64,000 nt of DNA from Thereva unica. Lineage: Eukaryota > Arthropoda > Insecta > Diptera > Therevidae. Each line of letters starts with the position of its first letter. Position 1 is the stretch's first letter. Below are positions 46,695 through 57,600 of this stretch, one piece after another. Location: contig OX465281.1 of NCBI GenBank assembly GCA_949987705.1, positions 79,182,543 through 79,246,542 on the forward strand, in the 5' to 3' direction. The translations under genes and the position numbers were made by a program. The notes below the pieces were generated by a model. It did not search any database and was not told where the DNA came from. It saw only the letters and a program-made list of their open reading frames with translations.

Positions 46695-48007
46695 ATCTAT
46701 CTATCTATCTATGTGCCCCTTAATCCCTCGTGGGACATAGGGCGGAAACAGTTGCCCTCCAGCGGACTCTGTTTTGCGCGACAGCTCTTAGCTCTGACCA
46801 GGATCTCCCAGTAGTTGCGGCCTCTGCTAGTAGGGTTCTCCTCCACGTTGTTCTAGGTCTTCCAACTCGACGGGATCCTTGCGGGTTCCAGTCAAGGGCC
46901 TGTTTGGCTAGATTTTCGTTATCGCGTCGCAAGGTGTGTCCAACCCAATTCCATTTCCTTCGCCTGATTTGGTCGTCTATCCTTTCTTGGCCGGCACGGC
47001 GCCATAGCTCTTCATTTGAAATTCTATCTTGCCAGCGGATTTTTAGGATACGACGTAGGCATCTGTTTATGAAGACTTGTAGGCGCCCTGTGATGAATTG
47101 GGTGACTTTCCATGTACCGCAACCGTATAAAAGAACTGCCTTAACGTTGGAGTTGAACAGCCGCAATTTGGTGTTGGTTGAGATCTCCGTTGATCTCCAT
47201 ATGCGGAACAAGCATGCATATGCGCTTCGTGCTTTATTTATTCTGGAACTGACGTCTTCTTCTGCACCACCATTTTCGGTAATAATACTACCGAGGTAGC
47301 AGAATTTATCTACCAGTTCCACGTCACGGTTATTCAGCGCAGTTCGTTCAAGTGTGTTTGCATTTATCCGCATTTCTTTGGTTTTATTCGGATTCAGCCT
47401 TAAGCCTGCTAGACTGCTTTCTGTTGCCAAATTGTTTAACATGTTTTTCAGCTCCTGATGTCTGTGGGCCAGCAAACAGATATCATCTGCGTAGTCGAGG
47501 TCCTTAAGGCGATCTAGCAAACCCCACTGTATGCCGCCTGTTCTACTATCTAGAGCGCCAACAAGAATGTCATTTATTACTATAAGAAATAGTAATGGGG
47601 ATAGTAAGCATCCTTGTCGTACTCCTGAACTCACCTCAAAGCTGTCGGATAATTTTCCGTTATGGAGAACTCTGCATTTGGAATTGTTGTATAGGGCTTT
47701 TATCAATTCTATTATCTTATCCGGCAGTCCACGTCGCCGTAATGCCTGCCATATAAAGCTCCTATTAACCGAGTCGAACGCTTTCTCATAATCTACGAAA
47801 GCAAGGTAAAGGGGGGATCGGAATTCAGTAGACTGTTCCACTATTATTCTTAAGGTGTTGATGTGATCTATACATGAACGGCCCTTCCTGAATCCGGCCT
47901 GCTGCCTTCTAAGCGTTTGATCTACTGCCTCTCTTATTCTTGATAGTATAGTGTGGGACAAGATTTTACCCACAGTAGATAATAGACAGATGCCTCTCGC
48001 ATCTCGA
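46695..48007 (-). mobile_element. RTE-like LINE, 5'-truncated, with clean target duplication
   Basis: A minus-strand insertion in a PIGG intron. The 3' end is an (ATAG)n tail (TATCTATCTATCTATC on the + strand, 46694-46713). The 8-bp duplication TGCTCGCT is at 46687-46694 and 48008-48015. A simple-repeat tail is typical of RTE elements. Confidence 0.88.
46720..47973 (-). CDS. LINE reverse transcriptase and C-terminal domain (5'-truncated)
   Basis: An uninterrupted 417-codon frame, the best-preserved copy of this LINE family here. It has QAGFRKGRSCIDHINTLR, motif A YLAFVDYEKAFDSVN, motif B SSGVRQGCLLSPLLF, motif C LDYADDICLLAHR, then the thumb and KWNWVGHTLRR followed by the basic C-terminal region ending in a W-R-A motif. 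The endonuclease and RT fingers are missing because the insert is 5'-truncated, so the frame cannot mobilise itself despite being open. Confidence 0.88.
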   Translation of the reverse strand: MGKILSHTILSRIREAVDQTLRRQQAGFRKGRSCIDHINTLRIIVEQSTEFRSPLYLAFVDYEKAFDSVNRSFIWQALRRRGLPDKIIELIKALYNNSKCRVLHNGKLSDSFEVSSGVRQGCLLSPLLFLIVINDILVGALDSRTGGIQWGLLDRLKDLDYADDICLLAHRHQELKNMLNNLATESSLAGLRLNPNKTKEMRINANTLERTALNNRDVELVDKFCYLGSIITENGGAEEDVSSRINKARSAYACLFRIWRSTEISTNTKLRLFNSNVKAVLLYGCGTWKVTQFITGRLQVFINRCLRRILKIRWQDRISNEELWRRAGQERIDDQIRRRKWNWVGHTLRRDNENLAKQALDWNPQGSRRVGRPRTTWRRTLLAEAATTGRSWSELRAVAQNRVRWRATVSALCPTRD

Positions 48008-48242
48008 TGCTCGCTGGTTGAGTGATATTCAACGCTGGGGGCTACCCGACGACGTAGAGTATTGGTGACACATTTTTAATGTAATGATTACTAAATTTAT
48101 TTGATTAATGTACTGAATTCTTAACAATTATATGCAATATATTCAATTAGTTTTTATGCAAATAATGTTTAATAGCCAGAAATTAAGTACATACATAAAT
48201 GATTTATTTAATAATATAAAATACTTTCTTCTAATTTGATAG

Positions 48243-48415
48243 GGAAATTCAAATAGCCTAGCAACAATTGACTTAAATCCTGGATTCATAGGCTCTGGAA
48301 AATGCTACATAATTATTTCGGGAATCTTAATAGCACTTAATACTTTTAGCGGCCCTCTTTGTAGTTTTAATATACTTATGTACGAAATTATTAGTGAAAA
48401 CGATAAAGAAAAAAG
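48243..48415 (+). CDS. PIGG: PIGG exon G
   Basis: 173 bp after acceptor TTTGATAG. Begins GNSNSLATIDLNPGFIG, the conserved GNSN-x-x-ATVD-x-x-x-GF-x-G block that in PIGG follows the FYFQ end of the previous exon, as here. A membrane span follows (IIISGILIALNTFSGPL). Donor GTAAGA at 48416, leaving AG. Confidence 0.95.
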
Positions 48416-48466
48416 GTAAGAAAATTTTTAATGTAAATCTTTTTGAATTCATTATCTTTACTTTAG

Positions 48467-48686
48467 CGCACAAAATATTGAACAAGGATTTTCATCAATA
48501 AGCTTATTCATAACACTTCCTACAAGTTTTTATTTATTTGTTATGGTCATTCATCGTTCACACTTATTTATTTGGAGTGTATTTTCACCAAAGTTGTTGT
48601 ATATGGGATTTTCATCGTGTTACTTGTTACTGTTTTTAAATGTAATGGTATTTTATTTTGAAATTTTATTGTATATTGTAAAATAA
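48467..48686 (+). CDS. PIGG: PIGG terminal exon H
   Basis: 220 bp including the stop after a 51-bp intron (acceptor TTTACTTTAG). It contains VIHRSHLFIWSVFSPKLLYM, the C-terminal signature of PIGG (HLFIWSVFSPKLLY), flanked by two membrane spans, and ends in a hydrophobic tail YFEILLYIVK. The stop TAA (48684-48686) overlaps an AATAAA signal. Confidence 0.95.
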
Positions 48687-48692
48687 AATAAA
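48682..48692 (+). promoter_or_regulatory. Overlapping poly(A) signals at the PIGG stop codon
   Basis: AATAAA at 48682-48687 overlaps the TAA stop, and a second AATAAA follows at 48687-48692. If used, cleavage about 15-30 bases later would leave a very short 3' UTR. No better signal stands out immediately downstream. Confidence 0.5.
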
Positions 48693-49352
48693 ATTTATTG
48701 TAAAAATTACGTTTTAGTTATAAATAGGATTTTGTTTTTAACTTCTTTCTTGGAGATATGAATAACTTATTAATTATTTTGTCGCCGTTGCTCACTTCGC
48801 AATAATGGCTTAGCGAAATAGGACAAAAACAGACGTTATGGATTTTATCGCATACATGCTGAAGGTACCTTTAGATTATATGATTTGTCAGAGGATTAGT
48901 ACGATTACTAACGTTAATTCCGGCTTTGTGTTCGAAGTGCAAATTAGATAAGAAATCCTATTTTGTCTCATGCGCGTTTTAAAGAAAGTGTCTTGAAAAA
49001 CACTGTTTTTCACTGTATTTTCTTGTATTTGTAGATTCAGCTAATGATAACAATTTCTTGTCCAATAAAGGGGGTGTGATAACTTTTAATGGTGGTTGAC
49101 ACCTTTTAAGATTATAAAAAGTAAGTATGTGCGGAAAAGGTACGATTTTCGACCTTTTGGCCTGATAAATATCTAGTAGGAGACCCCTGCCACACATTAA
49201 ACCGGTTTATGTCGGTCAGGTGTCCTTTTTCTCTTTGCAGGATTAGTGCAAAGTGACCATTGCAGCAAGTGATTGTGAGAATTTTTAAGCCCTTGTCGAA
49301 GCTGCTATTTGTTGTGCTTATTATTTTACTGTGGTAAAAGTTATTACACAAA
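48693..49352. other. Intergenic sequence without a recognised gene
   Basis: AT-rich sequence between the end of PIGG and LINE A. The minus-strand frames at 48979-49197 and 49112-49471 have no recognisable content. Confidence 0.45.
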
Positions 49353-50161
49353 AGGACATGGACATCACCAGATGGCAGGCACCATAACCAAATTGACCAT
49401 GTTCTAGTTGACACTAGGCATGGAAGCAGCATACTGGATGTAAGAAGTTTCCGAGGAGCGAATGTAGACACCGATCACTATCTAGTTGTTGGGAAAATGA
49501 GGATGAAAAAACTAGCGACAATAAATAGAAGAAACAATGATAGACAAATAAAGTGGAATATAGAAAAATTAAGAAATGTAGAATCAAAACAACAGTATGA
49601 AATTATATTAACAGAAAAGCTTGAGCAAATAACAAGGAGTCTGGAAATGGAAACTGATCTGAACCTGATGTGGAACTCTATAAAAGAAAAAAATATAGAA
49701 ACAAACAACTGTGTATTAGGCACACAAAACCACGAAAGAAGGAGACATTGGTTTGATAACCAATGCAAGAGCAACATTGAAATAAAAAACTATGCAAGAC
49801 AGGTGTACCTAACAAGAATGACTAGAGGAAACCATGAGAAATATGTAGCAGTACGAAGAGACACGAATAAGTTATTAAGGAAGAAAAAACGTGATTACTT
49901 CAGAATTAGAATAAGTGCGATCAAGCAAAGCTTCAGTAATAAAGACACTAGAAGTTTCTACAAAGAAGTCAACATGATTAAGAAAGGATACAAACCCACC
50001 TGCACCATGGTAAGAAGAGAAGATGGTACTATAGCTAGTAGTATCGATGACATACTCGAGGTGTGGGAGAAATACTTTAGAGGCTTCTTCAAAGAGAATA
50101 TAAGCCTAACACAGGGAGCAGCGTAAAACCGTAAGATGACCCAGAAAACGATACGCCAGAT

Positions 50162-51419
50162 AGTGTCTTGGGAGTCTGGGCTAAGCTAGCACGGTGTGCG
50201 GACGTGCGGGGTGCGCTGTCGCCGGTCACCCAGGCAATTCGATTTTAAAAATTGTCTCGTGCTGTACCGTTTAGTATAATCAAACTGAGTGAAATTCGTC
50301 CCTTTGTTCCGTGTCGAAACGGCAACTTTCTGTTTTTGTTGTGTTAAGTGAAGTTACAATAATTAAACAATCAATTAATTCCGAATTACCATCAACTGAA
50401 AAAAAAATAACTAAGTGAAAATAAAAAAATCAATAAAGTGACGTGTATTGGCATGCGAGTGAAGGTGTCATCAACTCCCGCACCGACAGTGATTGAACTG
50501 ACTGACTGCACAAGTAAGTAAGTTCTTTCCTTCTTCCCACATCCCGGTCTCGGCACCGCCGGCGTCAGTGCTAGTATCGGTCAGCTGACGGGATTCTTCT
50601 TGCGTTAGGAGGCATAACACTCCAGCAAGGAGTATTCCGATAGCCCCGATGGTCATGACAATGGCAGTGCCGGTTACGACGGAGGTTGACCTTGTGCATA
50701 CTAAGCCTCGATACAAATATTTTTGTATTGACTGCACTAACTAATCCGTGGGCTGCAAGCGAATTTCTATTCGGTGATGTGCCATCTCTGCGTTTTTTCT
50801 CCCCCAATCTTCGCACTAAGTGAAACCCAAATATTGCCTAACGATGATTTAGATCGTTTCCAGGTTTCTGGGTACACATTAATGCACAACCTCTCCCCTC
50901 ATAGGGGAATTGCCATTTATATTAGGAAAGACGTAGCCTTCCAGAAGGTGTACAATAGTACAACTCCTGATTTCAACCATCTCGGTCTCAAAATTTTACT
51001 TCCAAAGCACGTAATTTTCTTCTGTTTTCTATACAGGAGTCAGTTCCACGAAATCGTCTGCCAATAATTTTCGCGTTTCGTAGCAACAAATACTTCACTT
51101 ATCAATAATTTTTATCCATGAGCATTATCATTTTTTTCTATGTATAATTTGTCATCTTTGATCGTCCGCCCCCGCCTTAATCTTCCTAATCGCGCTGGCA
51201 GATTAGCCACTCGGTGCCCGGGACCGCTAATGGCACCTATCTAGATATTCATATTTCATGTACCTTATACCTTGCTTTTTTATGTGGCCAGCTCTCCGTC
51301 TATTTCTCTCTATCCTTCGAGCTAAGCTTACTACTAGACATTGCACCATGACGTGTACGACATGACGGACTAGTAGTACAAAGGATGACACCTAAGCTTA
51401 GACTATCACATAAAAAAAA
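50162..51419 (+). mobile_element. LINE B, internally deleted Jockey-like copy inside LINE A
   Basis: It has both ends: a 5' leader (AGTGTCTTGGGAGTCTGGGC), the start of an ORF1 near 50453, a piece of endonuclease (FALSETQILPNDDL, 50810-51060), and a 3' UTR plus A-tail matching the LINE at 26506-26620. Flanked by AGAT at 50158-50161 and 51420-51423; its removal rejoins LINE A codons CCA GAT CCT. Most of ORF1 and all of RT are missing. Confidence 0.8.
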
Positions 51420-52356
51420 AGATCCTACAATGGAGGAAGTTGAAAATGCCATAGCGAAACTGAAAAATCACAAAGCTCCAGGTCCAGATGGCATACCCAC
51501 GGAAATCTTTAAAAATGTTGGGGAGAAGTTATGCCAGGCCTTACATAGTCTAATCATAAAGCTATGGAGAAGCAGCAAGATGTCAGAAGAATGGCTTTTA
51601 GGCACAATAGTCCCAGTCCATAAAAAAGGTGAATTGATGAGCTGCAAAAACTACAGGCCAATATCTCTTCTGAACACAGCTTACCAAGTGTTTTCACATA
51701 TTTTATTTAATAGACTGAAACCACATTTGGAAGATAAAGTAGGTGATTACCAAGCAGGATTTAGAACGAACAGATCGACAACAGGCCAGATTTTCATAAT
51801 GAGACAAATACTTGAAAAATGCTGGGAAGAAAACATTGATATACATCTTCTTTTTATAGACTATAGAAATGCTTACGATCTGCTAAATAAAAGAGAGTTG
51901 TGGAATAAGATGAGTGAAATGGGTTTCCCCAGAAAATTAATAGATCTCTGCAGGATGACGACCAAAAATTGTGAAACACAAGTGAGAATACGAGGTTGTA
52001 ACTCAACCAATTTTCCTCAAGAATCGGGTCTGCGACAAGGAGATGCAATCTCACCAATACTTTTTAACATTGCTCTCAAAGCAATAATGAGAGAAATACA
52101 GCTTAATGGAGTAAATAGCATCTTCACAAGGAACATCCAGATACTAGCCTTCGCAGATGATATAGTCATAATTGGACGCAAAGCACAAGAGGTAAAGGAA
52201 ACCCTTTTCAAGATTGTAGAAAGCTCAGCAAAGTTCAATCTACGAGTAAATGACACAAAAACAAAATATATGATCGTATCAAAACAAGGACATCGGCTAG
52301 GACGAAGTATCAGCCTTGGCGATCATATTGTGGAAATTGTAGAAAACTTTATCTAC
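51385..52356 (+). pseudogene. LINE A reverse transcriptase
   Basis: Open from LINE B's tail, but genuine from 51421. It has NHKAPGPDGIPTEIF, YRPISLLNTAYQVFSHIL, QAGFRTNRSTTGQIF, motif A HLLFIDYRNAYDLLN, RQGDAISPILFNIAL and motif C ILAFADDIVIIG (FADD). It ends ENFIYL at the foldback insertion; the next codons lie at 61437. The clade was not determined. Confidence 0.85.
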
Positions 52357-52869
52357 TTATAGTCCATTCAAAACGCGCGTTATAGTGTTCCAAAATAACA
52401 CCGTTAAGAAAATCGAAACCTAAACGTTTTTGGGGTCGCCGATCACGAAAATCGAGGTCCCGCGGTCCTAAAATTAGGGCGTCACCCCTAAAAATGCCAA
52501 AAACACCCCTTTTTAGGGGGTTTTCGCGATTATTTCAGTAATAATGAAAACTAATGCGGTGAAATGCAATTTTTTTAATATTTATTTGCGAAGGTGGTTG
52601 ATTTATACTAAATTAAGGCGAACTTAATGGTAAGGGGTACTCCTAAAGGGTTGAAACTACCCCTAAATTGGCGAAAAATGGCAGAAATTGTAAAAAAAAT
52701 TTTTTCCCGAGTTTATGCTTCAAATTCGATTGTGGGCGTACTGCCAGGCAAAAATAAATTATAATACCCCTACTATAATAAAAACAACTTAATATAAAAA
52801 AAATTGGAAAACACTTTTTTTTGCTTTTTGTTGGAAATTTGGTTCAAAAGGTATTATCAGTAAAAAAAT

Positions 52870-53184
52870 TAATTTTTTCAACTCTTAAGGGGCTACCCCC
52901 ACATTACAATTTATTGTTTTACATTTAAATTTTATTTTCCATTTGTAATCATTACAACATTTCACTATAAACCCCTTTGTACAGAGGTTAAACCACCCCT
53001 AGAGAGAAAAAAAAATAAAAAATATATTCCACCTGAACTTGATGAGGATGAATATATGGATGAAAACTATGTATTTGAATCCCAAAGCTCCGATGTATAT
53101 GAATACGAAAACTATGATAGATATCAACCCGGCACAAGTGTGCAAGACACAGAAGATGTAACTTTTAGTGAGAATTATGATTGA
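52870..53184 (+). other. Orphan acidic coding remnant in the foldback core
   Basis: An open frame without ATG ending at TGA 53182-53184. The last roughly 60 codons look genuinely coding: KKYIPPELDEDEYMDEN, then QPGTSVQDTEDVTFSENYD. An acceptor-like CCCTTTGTACAG (52972-52983) sits just before them, so it may be the last exon of the gene of a parental autonomous element. I do not recognise the protein. Confidence 0.4.
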
Positions 53185-53284
53185 ATCAATATTGATTTAA
53201 GCGATAAAAAACGAAGATAACTAAATTTTTTTTGATAAATTTAAATGATTATTTACTTTAATTAAACAGCATATTTCTATTTCC

Positions 53285-53765
53285 CAACTTGTAATGGCGA
53301 ATGTGGGCACATACAGGTTGCCGAGAGTGTGGCGGGGGCGGGTGGATGAAGGACGTCAGCAAGCGTGTGGCGCAAGAGGTGCGGGCGGAACAGGGCGGGT
53401 GGCAGAAGGGACGTGGGCGAAGATGGGTGATGGCGGTAGGCTGAGGTTCGCTGTATTTCCCACAGCCGCGGGCTTCATCCCTTTTCCGCCCCCCCCCCCT
53501 GCTGCCCTCCTATGACCGCTCCCACCCTACGTGTGCCCCTCCTGCGCCTACCCCCTTTGTCGTTCACCTAGATCCCTTCTGCCTCTACCTGCCCTTCGCC
53601 GCCTGCACCCTTCCACCATCTGCGCCCATCCGTCATACGCCGACACCACCCTCCTCCACCTGCCCTCCCGCCACATGCCTACCGCGGCACAATCTCTTAT
53701 GTCCGCCCTAACCGCCGCACGACCGCCACCGCTCACCCTGGGCCTATATTTGCCATTACAAGTTG
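53285..53765. mobile_element. GC-rich 481-bp hairpin-like element
   Basis: Inverted ends CAACTTGTAATGGCGAATG and GCCATTACAAGTTG. The interior is strongly GC-rich compared with everything around it and strand-skewed: the left half is G-rich (GTGGCGGGGGCGGGTGG near 53330), the right half C-rich (53490-53750). No target duplication found. The frames inside (53294-53797) are low-complexity readings and are not supported as genes. Confidence 0.65.
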
Positions 53766-54438
53766 AGAATTATATAATACCCGGGGATTTTACGTAATAA
53801 CCAGATTTGTCACATCGTAACATACCCACATGTACATATATCAATTTATATTTTCTAATAAAAAGAATTTTTATTCAAACAATTCATTAAAAAAATTTTA
53901 ATTGCAATCTACGAAAAGAAATTTTTTTTTCAATGTACCCCTAAGGTTTAACTCCTTCAAGAGGGTTAAAAATTTTCCAAATGTTTTAATAATATTTCAT
54001 CAAATATAAAATTTTAATGCAAAACAATAAATTTCAATTTGTTCCAATTACAATTTTAATGTGGTGGTAGTTTTACCCCCTTAAGAGTTGAAAAAATTAA
54101 TTTGCTGATAATACCTTTTGAACCAAATTTCAAACAAAAAGCAAAAAAAAAATTTGCAATTTTTTTTATATTAAGTTGTTTTTATTATAGTAGGGGTAGT
54201 TTTAACCCCTTAAGGGTTGAAAATAATTTATTTTTGCCTGACAGTACGCCCACAATCGAATTTGAAGCATAAACTTGAAAAAAAAAAATGTTTACAATTT
54301 TTGCCATTTTTGGCTGATTTAGGGGTAGTTTCAACCCTTTAGGACTACCCCTTATCATAAAGTTCGCCTTAATTTAGTATAAATCAACCACCTTCGCAAA
54401 TAAATATTAAAAAAGTGAATTTCATCGCATTAATTTTC

Positions 54439-54660
54439 TGTTAGAAAATGACTATGATTTCTATTTTATGTTCTAGTAATACATACCTGTTACTTAATTT
54501 TGTATTTATACTCAGTATGCCTGAAAATGTCATTTGGGAAAATACTTTTGTTTTTTTGAGAAAAAGGATATCAAACTGAATAAATTGGTAGGAACGAAAA
54601 TTTGTAGTCGTGATTTTTTGTGGTTTACGAAATTTGGTGGTTTTTAAAGATTACACCACA
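54439..54660 (+). repeat. 5' LTR of BEL/Pao element 2
   Basis: 222 bp, TGTTAGAAAATGAC to GATTACACCACA (TG...CA). Identical to the 3' LTR at 60148-60369 as far as I can compare. Confidence 0.95.
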
Positions 54661-54662
54661 AG

Positions 54663-54680
54663 TGGCGACCGTGACAGGAC
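54663..54680 (+). promoter_or_regulatory. Primer binding site of BEL/Pao element 2 (tRNA-Arg type)
   Basis: TGGCGACCGTGACAGGAC begins two bases after the 5' LTR. It is complementary to a tRNA 3' end GTCCTGTCACGGTCG-CCA, which I recognise as the acceptor/T-arm end of an arthropod tRNA-Arg. Confidence 0.8.
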
Positions 54681-54690
54681 GTAAACCAAG

Positions 54691-57600
54691 ATGGATAAAT
54701 ATAAAAAATCACGTACTGCATTGAGAGCTGTTTTTTCGAAGAAAATTAAGCAACTGGAGACGGCTGCTTCGCAAGGAGACTCAACCGAGATAAAGGCTTT
54801 AATGGAACTCGACCAAAAGAAGTATGAAGAACTCGTTGACGCCAACAACCTAATTTATGAAGCCTTACTCTCAGATGATGTTGATCAGGATGTACTAGAA
54901 AAGGAATTAGAAGACAGCGATGGATATTCCATGAAATGGTTTAATTTAAAATCCAAATTGGATGCCTTGCAGGAAGAAAATGGTAGCGTTAATAATGTCG
55001 ACCGCCATTCAGAGGTAGGAATGTCTAATGCTGCAAATAATGTTTTTCTTGAAAATAGGCGTCACTTCAAGCTCCCTCAATTAGAGCTGAAGAAATTTGG
55101 TGGAGAACTGAAAGAATGGCTTCCTTTCTGGGCCCAATTCAAGAAAATACACGAAGATTTATCTATTGAAGAGGGAGATAAGTTTCAATATCTCATACAG
55201 ACCACCATTTCAGGTTCAAGAGCTAGAGCTTTAGTGGAAAGTTTTCCTGCTAGTAGTGAAAATTATCCCAAAGCAATAGCATGCTTGAAGGCAAGATATG
55301 CCAAGGATGACTTGTTGGTAGAAGTCTATGTAAGAGATTTATTGAATCTTGTATTACAAAATACATTATCGTCCGAAAAAACTTCCTTATCGTTCCTCTA
55401 TGATAGACTAGAATCACAATTAAGAGCCCTTGAAACGCTTAATGTAACATCGAAGAAATGTGCTGCGATGTTAATGCCGCTAGTGGAGTCAAGTCTCCCA
55501 GAAGAAATACTGCGTACTTGGCAGAGAAGCAGCCAGAATTTAGAAGGCGACACGAATGCGTCTGAAGATCGGTTAGAACGGTTGATGAAGTTCCTTAGAA
55601 TGGAATTAGAAAATGAAGAAAAAATCAAATTGGCAATGTCAGGATTCAATAGGAGAGACGGTTTTAGAAGGAAAGACACCGAAAGGAGAAAAGATCCTAG
55701 CACAATAAAGAAAATGTCATCTGCAGCTGGGTTATTGACAACTGCAAAGGTAAGCAATTGTGTGTTTTGTGAAGGTGATCATAGCCATGCTGACTGTCCT
55801 AAAGCACAAAAAATGACAGTTAAAGACAGAAAGCTGATGTTAGATAAGAAGGGATGTTGCTACAATTGCTTAAAAAGTGGACATCGAGTAGTGTCATGCT
55901 GGAACAAATCCAGATGTATAGTCTGCAACCAGAAACACAATGTCCTTCTATGTGATGATATAAGTCAAAGAAGGAATTCTCAATATGATCAGAAGCCCGA
56001 AAAAGAAACCAATGTCCTGAATGATGGTGTCGTGTCCTGGGGAAAAACTTTAAGTAATATGGAAAAGTCACCAAAGGTGTTGTTGCAAACGTTAGTGGTC
56101 ACAATAATCGGGGACGAATTGGAACAAACTGTGCGAGCAGTAATAGATTCAGCATCTCAACGTTCTTACATCTTACGGAGCACCGCTCTCAAGATGAAAT
56201 ATAAGTCCATTGGGAAAGAAAATGTGCAACATTCTCTTTTTGGAGGTCTAAATACAAATGTGGTAAGACATGAAATTTTTAAAATTCGGTTAGCGGATAT
56301 TAATAATAAATATAGATGTAATTTCGAAGTTCTAGACCAAGAGTTAATATGTGACAGAATTCTTCCTATAAATAAAAATTTAATAACTAAAGAATTAGAA
56401 GATTATAATATTGCTATAACAGATTTCGATGACGGCCCTATTGAAATTCTAATCGGAGCTGATGTGTGTGGAAAGTTACTCACTGGGAAAATACACTCGT
56501 TAAGTTCAGGGTTGGTAGCCATAGAAACCGAATTGGGTTGGACAATTATGGGAAGAGAACCCGGAAAAATAAAACCAAAGTATGCTGCGATGACTGTCAT
56601 GTCGATGCTAACAAAAGAAGCTGAAATTTCAAATTTATGGTCACTAGATGTTTTAGGTATAGAAGATCCATCAGAGAAAAAAAGAAAATTTGAGTTACAG
56701 GAGGCCGCGGAAAAGCATTTTTTGGATACTGTCAGTGTGGATAATGAAGGTAGATTCCTGGTACACATACCCTGGTTGGAAAGTCATCCACCTTTACCTG
56801 ACAACTATAAGATGGCTTTAAAACGGTTAGATTCAACAGTGAAGAAATTAAAATCGGATAATTTGTACGATGCTTACGACCGTGTGTTTCAAGAATGGCT
56901 TCTAGAAGGAGTAATAGAAGAAGTGCCAAGCAGGGAATTAAATGCAACTGCTCACTATTTACCACACCGTGCTGTTGTGAAGGAAAATAGTACAACGAAA
57001 GTACGCCCGGTCTTCGATGCGTCCGCAAGTGAGAAAAATAAACCAAGCTTGAACAGTTGTGTCGAAAAGGGCACGAATTTTATTAGTTTAATAACTTCTA
57101 TTTTAATCCATTTTAGAATGAAGAAAATTGGAGTGGTGTCAGATATACGTAAAGCATTTTTACAGATTGGTCTGATAGAACAAGACAGAAATTTTCTAAG
57201 ATTTTTGTGGACTGATAAAGGAGGAAATTTGAAAATTTATAGACATCGACGAGTGGTATTCGGCGTGTCGTGTAGCCCATTTTTACTCGGGGCGGTAATA
57301 AATTATCATTTAAGGAATACTCTAATACAATGCGAGAATAACAACAATGATTACTCCCGAAATGTTATAAAGCAATTAAGTAATAGTTTTTATGTGGACA
57401 ATTGCATAACAGGTGTAAATGATGAACAAGAACTAGAATCATTTATTCAAGAGTCCAAGGCTATTATGAATGAGGCGAAATTTGATTTAAGAGGGTGTGA
57501 GTTTACTCATGATGTTTTAAGATCAGTTGATGGTGCAAATGATTATGCGGAAAACTGTAATGTACTAGGGGTAACGTGGAATAAAATTTTAGATACCTTA

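Larger units (their letters stand above)
49353..52356 (+). mobile_element. LINE A, 5' and middle part (5'-truncated)
   Basis: Starts inside an APE-type endonuclease (HNQIDHVLVDTRHGSSI, then DTDHYLVVGKMRM near 49480), continues through the linker frame 49497-50126, is split by LINE B at 50162-51419, resumes as RT (51421-52356), is cut by the 9-kb foldback element, and continues at 61437-61663. An old copy with stops. Confidence 0.82.

Noticed and set aside
53294..53797. Pro/Arg/Gly-rich frames in the GC-rich insert
   Set aside because: Compositional artefacts: stops are rare in GC-rich sequence, and frames are open on both strands with no motif.
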